From Algoriphagus yeomjeoni (GTDB taxonomy: Bacteria; Bacteroidota; Bacteroidia; Cytophagales; Cyclobacteriaceae), in NCBI RefSeq assembly GCF_003259505.1, contig NZ_QLLK01000001.1, positions 620,001 through 684,000 of the forward strand: DNA of 64,000 nucleotides, given 5' to 3'. Under the pieces are notes generated by a model. It was given only the letters and a program-made list of their open reading frames with translations, was not told the DNA's origin and searched no databases. A program made the translations under genes and the position numbers. This document shows positions 9,625-18,632 of this stretch, piece by piece. The stretch's first letter is position 1. Every line of letters begins with the position of its first letter.

Positions 9625-10423
9625 ACTTTCTCTTCGCTTCATTCCAATACACATCCATCTCAGCCAAAGTCATCTCACTAAGTTTTTTGCCTGAATCCTT
9701 TGCTGCTTCCTCCAAATATTGAAACCGCTTAATGAATTTTTTGTTGGTTCGTTCCAAAGCTTCCTCAGGATTGATGTCTATAAAGCGGGCATAATTAATC
9801 AGGGAAAACATTAAATCGCCAAACTCCCCACTTGCTTTCTCACGATCGATTTCCTTTTCGTCCGCTACATTGAATTCTTCTTTGAATTCCTGTATTTCCT
9901 CCTCTACTTTCTCCCAAACTTGGCTTTTTTCTTCCCAATCAAAACCAACTCCACGGGCTTTTTCCTGAATTCTCATGGCTTTTATCAGCGCAGGAAGTGA
10001 TTTTGGAACTCCTCCAAGAACAGATTTATTTCCTTTTTCGGTCAGCTTTATTTTCTCCCAGTTTTGCTTCACAGCTTCTTCATCCTCTGCTTGGGTGTCT
10101 CCATAAATATGAGGATGACGACGGATTAGCTTTTCGCAAAGCGCATCAATCATCGTAGTCATATCGAAATTGCCTTCTTCCGATCCTATTCGTGCATAAA
10201 AGACGATGTGAAGGAGAATGTCTCCCAATTCTTTTTTGATTTCATCCGCATCTCCTTCGAGAATTGCATCCGAAAGCTCAAAAGTTTCCTCGATCGTCAA
10301 ATGTCTGAGGCTTTCTGTCGTTTGTTTTTTATCCCAAGGGCATTGTTCCCTGAGTTCATCCATGATGGTAAGTAGTCTGTCAAAAGCTGCCAATTTCTCG
10401 GCTCGGGTACTCAAATTTGTCAT
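9623..10423 (-). CDS. mazG: Nucleoside triphosphate pyrophosphohydrolase MazG
   Basis: This 266-aa all-alpha NTP pyrophosphatase hydrolyses (d)NTPs to NMP and PPi and acts in house-cleaning and stringent-response control. It carries two MazG repeats. The N-terminal one has CPWDKKQTTESLRHLTIEE, then ELSDAILEGDADEIKKELGD (the EExxE...ExxD metal site). The C-terminal one has EKVEEEIQEFKEEFN and SGEFGDLMFSLINYARFI. Length fits the family. The TAG stop lies directly next to the hexamer repeat, so slippage there would not affect the protein. Confidence 0.95.
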   Translation of the reverse strand: MTNLSTRAEKLAAFDRLLTIMDELREQCPWDKKQTTESLRHLTIEETFELSDAILEGDADEIKKELGDILLHIVFYARIGSEEGNFDMTTMIDALCEKLIRRHPHIYGDTQAEDEEAVKQNWEKIKLTEKGNKSVLGGVPKSLPALIKAMRIQEKARGVGFDWEEKSQVWEKVEEEIQEFKEEFNVADEKEIDREKASGEFGDLMFSLINYARFIDINPEEALERTNKKFIKRFQYLEEAAKDSGKKLSEMTLAEMDVYWNEAKRK

Positions 10424-10495
10424 GGGTGAGGAAACTATGCTAGGTTTGTGGACGTTTTCGAAGTAAAGCCTTAAATTTGCGCAAATTTATCCGTT

Positions 10496-10726
10496 ATGAC
10501 AACCGTATTTCTTACCCTTGGTTTCGTTGCTTTATTCTTCATTATGATGTCTGTAAGGCTAATATTCCTCAAAAACGGCGAATTCAAGGGCACTTGTGCC
10601 TCTCAAAGTCCCTTTCTCAATAAGGAAGGAGCAACCTGTGGATTCTGTGGAAAGACTATGGATGGTGATACCAGCTGTGGAAACCCCGACAATGAAGTGG
10701 ATAAGGTCATGGCCAAATTCAAATAG
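10496..10726 (+). CDS. Small membrane protein with Cys pairs (76 aa)
   Basis: An N-terminal hydrophobic helix (TTVFLTLGFVALFFIMMSVRLIF) is followed by a short soluble tail with five cysteines: GTCASQ, ATCGFCGKTMDG and DTSCGNP. CGFCG is a CxxC pair that could bind a metal or form a disulfide. Similar short membrane proteins occur in Bacteroidota, from memory, usually unnamed. It is transcribed divergently from mazG and ends at a small terminator, so it is probably monocistronic. Confidence 0.65.
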   Translation: MTTVFLTLGFVALFFIMMSVRLIFLKNGEFKGTCASQSPFLNKEGATCGFCGKTMDGDTSCGNPDNEVDKVMAKFK

Positions 10727-10730
10727 AGAT

Positions 10731-10764
10731 AATCCTGTCTGCTGACGGGATTTATTAGTTTTTA
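10731..10764 (+). terminator. Rho-independent terminator after the small Cys-rich membrane protein
   Basis: AATCCTGTC pairs with GACGGGATT (one G-U) around TGCT, followed by a T-rich stretch ending about 20 nt before the GTG of the next gene. Confidence 0.65.
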
Positions 10765-10784
10765 ATCAAATCAAATTACCATAC

Positions 10785-12179
10785 GTGTCACTAATTAAAT
10801 CAATCTCTGGCATCAGAGGTACCATCGGAGGAAAGGCCGGCGATGGACTTACTCCCATAGATATAGTCAAATTTGCTTCTGCATATGGAGCTTGGGTACT
10901 TGAGAAAACAAATAACCCTAAGGTAATTATCGGTAGAGACGCACGTCTTTCCGGTGAGATGGTCTCTGGGTTAGTTTCGGCTACGCTCCAAGGAATGGGA
11001 ATCAATGTGATCGATCTTGGTTTAAGTACCACTCCTACGGTAGAATTCGCTGTTCCTTTGGAAAAAGCCGGTGGAGGAATTATCCTGACTGCAAGCCATA
11101 ATCCAGTGCAGTGGAATGCCCTGAAACTACTGAATGACAAAGGAGAGTTCATTTCAGACGAAGAAGGGAAAGACATTTTGGAGAAAGCCGAGAAAGAAGA
11201 TTTTGCTTTCGCAGAAGTAAAAAAACTCGGCACCTATTCTCAAATCAATGATTACATCGAGCGCCATATTCAGCATGTATTAGACCTTGAGCTAGTAGAT
11301 GTTGAGGCCATTAAAGCGAGAAATTTCAAAATAGTAGTTGATGCTGTGAATTCCACCGGAGGAATCGCTGTGCCAATGTTGCTAAGAGCCCTTGGTGTCA
11401 CAGAAATAGAAGAAATGTACTGTACTCCTGATGGTCATTTCCCTCATAATCCAGAGCCACTTCCAGAGAATCTAAGAGATATTTCGAGCAAATTAGAGCG
11501 CGGAAGCTATGATTTGGGCATCGTTGTAGATCCTGATGTAGATCGTTTGGCATTCATCAATGAAGACGGATCTGCTTTCGGCGAAGAGTATACGCTTGTT
11601 GCAGTAGCAGATTATGTGCTTTCTAGGACTCCAGGAAATACTGTTTCGAACCTTAGCTCTACCCGAGCACTTCGCGATGTGACAGAAAAAAGAGGCGGAA
11701 CTTACAATGCTTCAGCAGTTGGAGAAGTGAATGTAGTCAATCAAATGAAAGCTGTAAATGCAATCATTGGAGGTGAAGGTAATGGTGGTATCATCTATCC
11801 AACTTCTCATTATGGTCGTGATGCATTGGTGGGAATCGGGTTGTTTTTAACTCACTTAGCTAATTTTGGAAAGACCATTTCCAGACTCAGAGCTACTTAT
11901 CCCAACTATCACATATCAAAAAATAAAATCGAACTCACTCCTGAGATTGATGTAGAAAAAATTTTGCTTGAGATCAAAAAGAAGTATAAAAGCCACCCAA
12001 TCAACGATATAGACGGCGTTAAAATCGAATTTGAAAAGGAATGGGTACATTTGCGGAAGTCAAATACGGAGCCGATCATTCGGATTTACTCAGAGTCTGA
12101 ATCAGAAGCAACCGCTGAGCATTTGGCCAAAAAGCTTATTGCTGATATCAAGGAAGTAGTGAATGCTTCAATGATTTGA
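10785..12179 (+). CDS. glmM: Phosphoglucosamine mutase (phosphohexomutase family)
   Basis: This 464-aa enzyme most likely converts glucosamine-6-P to glucosamine-1-P for UDP-GlcNAc, peptidoglycan and LPS synthesis. The start is GTG (10785). Four-domain family motifs are in order: KSISGIRGTIGG, the phosphoserine loop TASHNP with Ser104, the metal loop DPDVDRLAF, the sugar-specificity loop GGEGNGGI, and the phosphate-binding loop RKSNTEPIIRIYSE. Bacteroidota encode several paralogous mutases, so phosphomannomutase activity cannot be excluded; the short N-terminus fits the archaeal/Bacteroidota GlmM-like type. Confidence 0.88.
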   Translation: MSLIKSISGIRGTIGGKAGDGLTPIDIVKFASAYGAWVLEKTNNPKVIIGRDARLSGEMVSGLVSATLQGMGINVIDLGLSTTPTVEFAVPLEKAGGGIILTASHNPVQWNALKLLNDKGEFISDEEGKDILEKAEKEDFAFAEVKKLGTYSQINDYIERHIQHVLDLELVDVEAIKARNFKIVVDAVNSTGGIAVPMLLRALGVTEIEEMYCTPDGHFPHNPEPLPENLRDISSKLERGSYDLGIVVDPDVDRLAFINEDGSAFGEEYTLVAVADYVLSRTPGNTVSNLSSTRALRDVTEKRGGTYNASAVGEVNVVNQMKAVNAIIGGEGNGGIIYPTSHYGRDALVGIGLFLTHLANFGKTISRLRATYPNYHISKNKIELTPEIDVEKILLEIKKKYKSHPINDIDGVKIEFEKEWVHLRKSNTEPIIRIYSESESEATAEHLAKKLIADIKEVVNASMI

Positions 12180-12221
12180 GCTTAGCTCAATAGAAAGAAT
12201 ATACAACCCAATACGAGTACG

Positions 12222-13364
12222 ATGAAAGTTTACTTAGACAATGCAGCTACCACTGCCATGGACGATCGAGTGATCGAAGCCATGATTCCTTTTATGAGAA
12301 ATCATTACGGCAATCCTTCTTCTGTCCATAGTTTTGGAAGAGAAGTTAGGACTGCAATTGAGAGATCAAGGAAGAAGGTTGCTGAATTGTTAAATGTAAC
12401 TCCTGCCGAAATTTTCTTTACCTCTGGTGGAACTGAAGCTGATAATACTGCGATTGTTTGTGGGATCGAAAGTCATGGAATTACTCATGCGATTACTTCC
12501 CCACTTGAGCATCATGCAGTCTTGCACACGTTGGAAATGTGTGAGAAAAAAGGACACATCAAACTGAGCAAACTGGATGTAAACGAGAAGGGGGAATTGG
12601 ATATGAATCAGCTGGAGGACTTGCTGAAGGCCCACCCAAAAAGCTTGGTTTCTCTGATGCATGCAAATAATGAGATCGGGAATCTTAATGATTTGAACCG
12701 CATTGGATCACTTGCGAAAGAGCAGGGTGCGTTTTTCCATTCTGACACCGTGCAGACCATGGGACACTATGTACATGATCTAAAATCTCTTCCTGTGGAT
12801 TCCATTGTAGCTGGAGGTCATAAATTTCATGGCCCAAAAGGTTCCGGGTTTCTTTATGTGAAAAAGGATAAGAAAATCCATCCATTGATCCACGGTGGAG
12901 CTCAAGAACGGAATATGCGTGGTGGAACTGAAAATGTGATAGGGATTATTGGAATAGCAAAAGCCTTGGAAATCGCCTATGAGGACATGGCTGAGCATCA
13001 GATCCATGTTGAGTCTATCAAAAAACATTTCATCCAAAGCCTTACTCAGGAAATTCCTGGAGTTGAATTCAATGGACTGTCTGGAGATTTGGATAAGAGT
13101 TTGTACACTGTACTAAGCGTAAGCTTACCTCCGTCTGAAGCCAACAGCGGAATGTTGCTATTCAATCTTGATCTGGAAGGAGTTTCTGCTTCTGGTGGGT
13201 CCGCTTGCAGTTCAGGGGCTACAGTTGGCTCGCATGTATTGAGAGCAATCAATCACACGCCAGAGCGAGATGCAGTTAGATTCTCCTTCAGCCGATTTAA
13301 TACAATAGAGGAAGTAGATTATACAGTCGGAAAGTTGAAAGAACTCTACGCTGTAGAAGCATAA
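12222..13364 (+). CDS. Cysteine desulfurase (NifS/IscS class I)
   Basis: This PLP enzyme takes sulfur from L-cysteine for Fe-S clusters or thio-modification. The 380-aa protein starts MKVYLDNAATTAMDDRVIEA and has TSGGTEADN (PLP-phosphate side), the PLP lysine K201 in VAGGHKFHGPKG, and the mobile catalytic cysteine C329 in GGSACSSGA. The short Cys loop (SACSSG) and the extended length fit class I. It follows glmM by 42 nt on the same strand. No iscU or other Fe-S assembly gene is adjacent. Confidence 0.93.
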   Translation: MKVYLDNAATTAMDDRVIEAMIPFMRNHYGNPSSVHSFGREVRTAIERSRKKVAELLNVTPAEIFFTSGGTEADNTAIVCGIESHGITHAITSPLEHHAVLHTLEMCEKKGHIKLSKLDVNEKGELDMNQLEDLLKAHPKSLVSLMHANNEIGNLNDLNRIGSLAKEQGAFFHSDTVQTMGHYVHDLKSLPVDSIVAGGHKFHGPKGSGFLYVKKDKKIHPLIHGGAQERNMRGGTENVIGIIGIAKALEIAYEDMAEHQIHVESIKKHFIQSLTQEIPGVEFNGLSGDLDKSLYTVLSVSLPPSEANSGMLLFNLDLEGVSASGGSACSSGATVGSHVLRAINHTPERDAVRFSFSRFNTIEEVDYTVGKLKELYAVEA

Positions 13365-13435
13365 AAAATAGAAAAGGAGCTCACAAGGCTACTTTTTTTA
13401 TTATTTCAGCTTTCAGCTTTTAGAATTTAAAATTC

Positions 13436-14179
13436 TTACTTCCCCTGATATCCAATCGCATAAGGAGTCCAAATCTCGTAAATTGGATTACCCGTTGAGC
13501 TTAGTCCACTGTGATGCCATTCACCATCGATTACTTCGTAGTTGAAATCTAAGTTAGCACCTACTCGAGAATCATCTCTGGAAAAGAATGTTATGCTTTC
13601 CACATATTTTCCGTCTTTGGCAGTGTAAGTTCCTCCGCCTGTGCCTGAAAATTCCTTGGTTTCCGAGTTGAAAGCTATCCATTGGAATCTACCTCCGCTG
13701 AGAATTTTCACAGTTCTTCTAGCTCCAGGCGTTGATCTGGAGATTTCCTCACCTCGTTTTCTTCCCGTAATCACCCAGTTTCCCGTTAGATCGTCTTCTG
13801 CATCCGACACTTTTTCCCAGATTTCTACGAGCATTTTCCCATTGATCTCTGAGGAGATGACCATCTTTTCATTGACCCAATCCAGCTTGTATTTATTTGT
13901 CTTTCCGACCTGAAATGGATCTAATGTGAAGAAATCTAAAGTCTCCATATATTTCCCGTCCTCATAAGAAAATGGTCCCCCTCCTGCACTGATAAAGTGA
14001 TTATCAGCAACCTGTTTTGCTCCATATGCAAAATAATCATCTTGATAAATCTTGATATATTCTATATCGGTTACTTCTTGACCATCCTGATGGGTAAGTT
14101 TCCAAGCCCCCTCAAGGCTTTGTGCCTCGGCCAAATTGAAGAATAATAAGGCGGTAATAAAAAGTATAGTTGCTTTCAT
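13436..14179 (-). CDS. Secreted protein with two lipocalin-like repeats
   Basis: A signal peptide (MKATILFITALLFFNLAEAQ) is followed by two homologous units of about 110 residues. Unit 1 runs from LEGAWKL through FISAGGGPFSYEDGKYMETL to LVEIWEK; unit 2 runs from LTGNWVI through FSGTGGGTYTAKDGKYVESI to IYEIWTPY. Each has the GxW opening and a GGG-xY-DGKY centre, as in small lipocalin-like/DUF4488-type barrels that occur singly in Bacteroidota. The function is unknown; a small-ligand-binding or envelope role is only a guess. It is transcribed divergently from the Rieske gene. Confidence 0.7.
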   Translation of the reverse strand: MKATILFITALLFFNLAEAQSLEGAWKLTHQDGQEVTDIEYIKIYQDDYFAYGAKQVADNHFISAGGGPFSYEDGKYMETLDFFTLDPFQVGKTNKYKLDWVNEKMVISSEINGKMLVEIWEKVSDAEDDLTGNWVITGRKRGEEISRSTPGARRTVKILSGGRFQWIAFNSETKEFSGTGGGTYTAKDGKYVESITFFSRDDSRVGANLDFNYEVIDGEWHHSGLSSTGNPIYEIWTPYAIGYQGK

Positions 14180-14288
14180 GGTTTTAACGGTTTTTATTCA
14201 CCTATTAAATTCAACAAGATTCATCAGAAAACCAATGGTTTATTTATGTTAAGGTTTGATTTCCTTTTGAGTAGATAAATCCCGTCAT

Positions 14289-14621
14289 ATGAAAACATTC
14301 CTTTTGGGTAGTACGAAACGCCAAGTTTTGGAAATGATTCCTGAGTGTCGGATTCATAAAATTAACCTTGGTGATCAGGTCATCGCGTTGGTGCGATCCC
14401 AAGAAAATTTCCACGCATTTCAAGCTGATTGTCCGCATCGAGGAACTTCATTAGTAGAGGGTTCTTTATCAAGTGAACATGAGGTGATTTGTCCATCACA
14501 CCAGTATAGATTTAATCTATTGACAGGTGAAGTAAAAGTTGGTTCTTGTGGGGATTTGGAGATTTATCCAACAGAATTAACGCAAGAAGGGTTGAAAGTT
14601 TTCATCTCTAATGATCAGTAG
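14289..14621 (+). CDS. Rieske [2Fe-2S] protein, ferredoxin type
   Basis: This 110-aa soluble protein has both cluster boxes: Cys48-Pro-His50 (in ADCPHRGTSL) and Cys68-x2-His71 (in VICPSHQYRFN). There is no signal peptide or membrane anchor, so it is probably a cytosolic ferredoxin-like Rieske (NirD/BphF type) rather than a bc1 subunit. It precedes the PQQ dehydrogenase by 108 nt with a palindrome between, so cotranscription is uncertain. The electron partner is unknown. Confidence 0.88.
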   Translation: MKTFLLGSTKRQVLEMIPECRIHKINLGDQVIALVRSQENFHAFQADCPHRGTSLVEGSLSSEHEVICPSHQYRFNLLTGEVKVGSCGDLEIYPTELTQEGLKVFISNDQ

Positions 14622-14631
14622 TGAAAACCAG

Positions 14632-14654
14632 TCTTCAAATTTTAAATTTGAAGA
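14632..14654. repeat. Perfect AT-rich palindrome downstream of the Rieske gene
   Basis: TCTTCAAATTT pairs with AAATTTGAAGA around a single T. It starts 10 nt after the Rieske stop and may act as a weak terminator or mRNA 3' end. Related AT-rich sequence recurs near 25200 and 38543. Confidence 0.75.
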
Positions 14655-14729
14655 TTTGATTTGGCTTTCGACAATTGATAATTTTCCATACGTTAAGATT
14701 TCATTTAACAACCCAACTCAACCTAATTC

Positions 14730-16847
14730 ATGAAACCATTCTATAAGGTAGCCTTTGGATTTTTGATACTATTATCCGCATGCCAATCCAATAATACAGA
14801 AGTGGATTACACCGATTGGTCACACTATGGAGGTCCAGCCGATGGCTCGAGATATTCGTCTTTGACACAAATCACTAAAGAAAATGTTTCCCAACTTCAG
14901 GTTGCTTGGACGTACAATACAGGTGATGCAACAGAACGCTCCCAGATTCAATGCCAGCCGATTGTAGTAAATGGACTTCTTTACGGCTCTACTCCTACCT
15001 TAAATGTGTTTGCTGTAAATGCTGAAACCGGAGCTGAAGTATGGAGATTTGATCCATTTCAAATTCTTGGAGGAGAAAATTCTTGGGCAGGGACTAATCG
15101 TGGAGTGAGTTATTGGGAAGATGGAGATGACAAACGCATTCTTTTTGGGGCTGGAAATTGGCTGATGGCAGTGGATGCAGAGACTGGAGAACCCATTCCA
15201 AGTTTTGGAGACCAAGGCAAGGTTGATTTGAGAAAAGGTTTAGACACAGAGCGGGAGGATTTTCTGATAGTGGCAAATGCTCCAGGAGTAGTCTATGGAG
15301 ATTTACTGATTATTGGAATGCGACTTTCCGAGGGTTTGGATGCCGCGCCAGGTCATATAAGGGCCTATAATATTCGCACAGGCAAGCGAGAATGGATTTT
15401 CCATACCATTCCGCAGGAAGGAGAATTTGGTTACGATACTTGGGATTCAAAAAGTATAAAGCAGATCGGTGGAGCAAATAATTGGGCTGGGATGACGTTG
15501 GATCAGGAGCGGGGAATTGTTTTTGTGCCAACAGGTTCGGCGACTTACGATTTTTGGGGAGGTTACCGCAAAGGAGATAATTTATTTGCGAATTCCCTGA
15601 TTGCGCTGAATGCGAAAACTGGGGAACGGATCTGGCACTTTCAAGCTGTACATCATGACGTGTGGGACCGGGATTTTCCTGCTAATCCTAACTTAATTAG
15701 AATTCAAAAAGACGGAACGTGGATTGATGCAGTCGCTCAAATCTCTAAGCAAGGTATGACTTATGTCTTTGATCGGGAGACTGGCGAGCCGATTTGGCCA
15801 ATTCCTGAAACGGCAACAACCCAATCTGTCATGCCTGGGGAATTTACTTCTCCGACCCAACCGATTCCTACATTTCCCGAGCCATTTATGAATATGGTTT
15901 TTGATGAATCCAGTATACTCAACCTGAAACCAGAATGGGAAGCTGATATTAGAAGTCAACTAGAAGGAGCGATTTATGGAGACACTTGGGCTCCTCCACA
16001 TCCAGAAAAACCGATTGTTCTTTTCCCAGGAATGGATGGTGGTGGAGAATGGGGTGGAGCATCTTTTGATCCTACAACTCAGACTTTATATGTGAACGCC
16101 AATCAAATTCCTTGGGTAATCGGAATGACTCCAAATGCTGATTTTGAGAACATAGGTAAATCTGTTTACACTAATTTTTGTGGAAATTGCCATGGACTGG
16201 ACAGGAAGGGAAACCCGCCGGCAATCCCGAGTTTACTTGAGTTAAAGGAAAAATATACCTATGATTCATTGGCACTTTTGCTTCAAAAAGGAAGGGGAGC
16301 GATGCCATCTTTTGCACATATTTCTGATGAAAACCGCAAAGTGCTTTTGCAATATCTCTTGGACAAAGCTCCTGCAGAAGGAGACAAGCAAGAAATGGAA
16401 GGAGTGCAATCACAGCTTTTTCCTCGCTACTATATGGACGGCTATAAAAAGCTGGTGACCAAAGAGGGACTCTATGGATCCAACCCGCCTTGGGGACTTT
16501 TGACCGCCATTGATATGAGTACTGGGAAGAAAAAGTGGCAAGTTCCGTTAGGAGAAATTGACTCTCTGAGTGCTCAGGGTTTTGCTCCTACAGGTACCGA
16601 AAACTATGGAGGTCCAGTGGTGACTGCAGGCGGAGTGTTATTTATCGCGGCGACAAAGGATGAGAAAATTCGTGCTTTCGATAAGGAGACCGGTGAAATT
16701 CTTTGGGAAGCCAAGCTTCCAGCTTCGGGGCATGCTACACCGGCAGTATACGAAATGAACGGAAAGCAATTTCTAGTAATCGCCTGTGGAGGGGGAAAAG
16801 GCACTAAAAGCGGAGATGCTTACCTGGCTTTTTCTTTGCCTCAATGA
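14730..16847 (+). CDS. PQQ-dependent dehydrogenase lipoprotein with internal cytochrome c domain
   Basis: This 705-aa quinoprotein begins with a lipoprotein signal (MKPFYKVAFGFLILLSACQ, Cys18). Tryptophan-rich beta-propeller blades recur (WSHYGGPADGSRYSSLTQI, LNAKTGERIWHFQ, FDRETGEPIWP, DKETGEILWEAKL). A single haem motif, C484-GN-C487-H488 in NFCGNCHGLDRKG, lies inside the propeller rather than at the end, with MPSF at about residue 525 as a possible axial Met. Such enzymes oxidise sugars or alcohols in the periplasm and pass electrons through the haem. The substrate is unknown; glucose/sorbosone-type is possible. No PQQ synthesis genes are in the window. Confidence 0.9.
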   Translation: MKPFYKVAFGFLILLSACQSNNTEVDYTDWSHYGGPADGSRYSSLTQITKENVSQLQVAWTYNTGDATERSQIQCQPIVVNGLLYGSTPTLNVFAVNAETGAEVWRFDPFQILGGENSWAGTNRGVSYWEDGDDKRILFGAGNWLMAVDAETGEPIPSFGDQGKVDLRKGLDTEREDFLIVANAPGVVYGDLLIIGMRLSEGLDAAPGHIRAYNIRTGKREWIFHTIPQEGEFGYDTWDSKSIKQIGGANNWAGMTLDQERGIVFVPTGSATYDFWGGYRKGDNLFANSLIALNAKTGERIWHFQAVHHDVWDRDFPANPNLIRIQKDGTWIDAVAQISKQGMTYVFDRETGEPIWPIPETATTQSVMPGEFTSPTQPIPTFPEPFMNMVFDESSILNLKPEWEADIRSQLEGAIYGDTWAPPHPEKPIVLFPGMDGGGEWGGASFDPTTQTLYVNANQIPWVIGMTPNADFENIGKSVYTNFCGNCHGLDRKGNPPAIPSLLELKEKYTYDSLALLLQKGRGAMPSFAHISDENRKVLLQYLLDKAPAEGDKQEMEGVQSQLFPRYYMDGYKKLVTKEGLYGSNPPWGLLTAIDMSTGKKKWQVPLGEIDSLSAQGFAPTGTENYGGPVVTAGGVLFIAATKDEKIRAFDKETGEILWEAKLPASGHATPAVYEMNGKQFLVIACGGGKGTKSGDAYLAFSLPQ

Positions 16848-16856
16848 TTTGAAACG

Positions 16857-17267
16857 CTAGCCTCCATAGTACATGGATTTGCGATCACTTAGTCCATCAA
16901 GAGAAAACTTACCCGCTCCGAAAATAAGTATACAGAAGAAGACTGTAAAATATAAAAGTGGGAGCTCTTTTCTCCCAAAAGGATCCGATGCATGCGCTAC
17001 AAATGCTGCAGTCAGCATAGTAATTATAAGTGGGATTGTGGCAAGGCGAGTTTTAAATCCTATGATTACTAATATGCCACATATGAATTCGGCAAAAACA
17101 GCAAGTGATAAGGAAACCACCGGGCCTATGCCTAGAAAATCCATGAATTTAATAGGGTCGTCGCCAATTAGCCGCAATAATTTCGGATAGCCGTGAGTTA
17201 AAATCATTCCTCCAGCGCCTAATCGTAGTACTAGTAGTCCAATATCTTCTAAAACTGTTTTCTTCAT
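16857..17267 (-). CDS. DoxX family membrane protein
   Basis: This 136-aa protein has four hydrophobic helices: DIGLLVLRLGAGGMILTHGY, SLSLAVFAEFICGILVIIGF, LATIPLIITMLTAAFVAHA, and LPLLYFTVFFCILIFGAGKF ending in SLDGLSDRK. The LR.G.G...HGY.K opening and the GAGKFSLD end are typical of DoxX/DoxD-like proteins, which are loosely tied to quinone or redox functions. It converges on the PQQ dehydrogenase with a 9-nt gap. A second DoxX paralogue is at 49374-49817. Confidence 0.87.
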   Translation of the reverse strand: MKKTVLEDIGLLVLRLGAGGMILTHGYPKLLRLIGDDPIKFMDFLGIGPVVSLSLAVFAEFICGILVIIGFKTRLATIPLIITMLTAAFVAHASDPFGRKELPLLYFTVFFCILIFGAGKFSLDGLSDRKSMYYGG

Positions 17268-17813
17268 TTTTCCGGGGTGAATGTTAATGATAACAATATA
17301 AATAATGGATTGACTTCAATTTTCAAAGTATTTCTACATGACTAGTGACATGCTAGTGTGATCTGTGGACGTAGACCATTAATTTGAAATAAGGATTTAA
17401 TGATAGCCTTATTTGCTGGAAGGAATTGGTCTATTTTTCCTCCAGTCATCATCGTATGTAGTATTGAGTAATTTATCGGGTAATAATTCACACTTAAATT
17501 TTAGCGCATTTTAGGGAAATAATTCCGCTTTCGACTGACAGCATGTCACCCTGTCAAGCCAAATGATCAATGGTAATTTGACTTTTAAGAGTTTTAAGTT
17601 TCACTATTCCAATAACATGGGGGTATTCCACAAAATAACCTCTTTCGGAACGAAGGTTGTTTTAAAACTGTTAGGTTAAATTAGTAAAACCAGTAATTAT
17701 CAAGTTTTCATCTCTAATAAGAAGTAATTCAGTTCTGATTTTTTCTCATTTCTGCCAGTCCATAAGGGAGAGCCGGGTTAGGAAAAAATCAATTTATTAT
17801 AAAAAAAGTAGAA
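17268..17813. other. 546-nt intergenic stretch without a recognisable gene
   Basis: No open frame of note, tRNA or clear hairpin terminator was found. It must contain the leftward doxX promoter and the rightward argB promoter. A 17-nt match to the end of the Rieske gene (17702-17718) is probably chance. Confidence 0.6.
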
Positions 17814-18626
17814 ATGTCTAAGCAAAGAATTCTCATCAAATATGGTGGGAATGCGATGATCAATCCCCAGTTGCAACAGGAAATAGCAGCACAGATTTTT
17901 AAACTTCAGGACGCGGGATTTGAAGTAGTGATGGTGCACGGCGGTGGGCCATTTATCAATAAAGCACTTGAAAAAGCTGCCATCAAAACTCAGTTTGTGG
18001 ATGGTCTCAGAGTGACAGAAGCAGTTGCTTTCGCAGAAATTCAAAAAGCACTGATAGGTGAAGTCAATGCCGACTTGATCTCTTTACTAAATCAAAACAA
18101 CCTAAAAGCCGTCGGTCTTTCAGGTAAAGATGCCGGAATGGTGCAGGCAAAAAAGTACCAGCATAAATCTTCCGATGGAAGTCTGGTCGATCTTGGTTTG
18201 GTTGGCGAAATTACTGATATCGATAGTACGCTGATCAACAACCTTTGCCAAGCAGGATATATTCCTGTGGTTGCCTGTATCGCTGACGGAGCAGACGGGA
18301 CTTCTTATAATATCAATGCGGATACTTTTGCAGGTAAACTTGCGGCTGCTGTGAAAGCGGATCAACTTATAGTACTCACGGATGTAGATGGACTTTTTCT
18401 AGACTACCCAGATCCAGATTCTATCATTCATGAACTTGATGAAAGGGCTGTTAAAGAGCATATGGGTTCAACCATCCAAGGTGGTATGATACCCAAAATT
18501 CAATCCTGCATGCTGGCATTAAAAGAAGGAGTTCAAAAAGCAATTATTTTAAATGGTACCAAGCCCGAGCAGATTGCCAGATACGTAATCAATCATGAGA
18601 AAATTGGAACCACCTTAACTCTATAA
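17814..18626 (+). CDS. argB: Acetylglutamate kinase
   Basis: This amino-acid kinase phosphorylates N-acetyl-L-glutamate in arginine synthesis. The 270-aa protein starts MSKQRILIKYGGNAMINPQL (KYGGNAM replaces the more common KxGG), with the MVHGGGPFINKALEK loop, GLRVTEA, GLSGKDAGM, the YNINADTFAGKLAAAVKAD nucleotide/acetyl site, LTDVDG and QGGMIPKI. It has no N-terminal extension of the hexameric arginine-inhibited kinases, so feedback control by arginine is less likely. It is the first gene of argB-D-C-J. Confidence 0.96.
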   Translation: MSKQRILIKYGGNAMINPQLQQEIAAQIFKLQDAGFEVVMVHGGGPFINKALEKAAIKTQFVDGLRVTEAVAFAEIQKALIGEVNADLISLLNQNNLKAVGLSGKDAGMVQAKKYQHKSSDGSLVDLGLVGEITDIDSTLINNLCQAGYIPVVACIADGADGTSYNINADTFAGKLAAAVKADQLIVLTDVDGLFLDYPDPDSIIHELDERAVKEHMGSTIQGGMIPKIQSCMLALKEGVQKAIILNGTKPEQIARYVINHEKIGTTLTL

Positions 18627-18632
18627 AAGATT

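Noticed and set aside
17702..17718. 17-nt exact match to the end of the Rieske gene (14596-14612), reading VFISN then a stop
   Set aside because: Sequence further upstream does not resemble the Rieske gene; a match of this size is plausible by chance in 64 kb.
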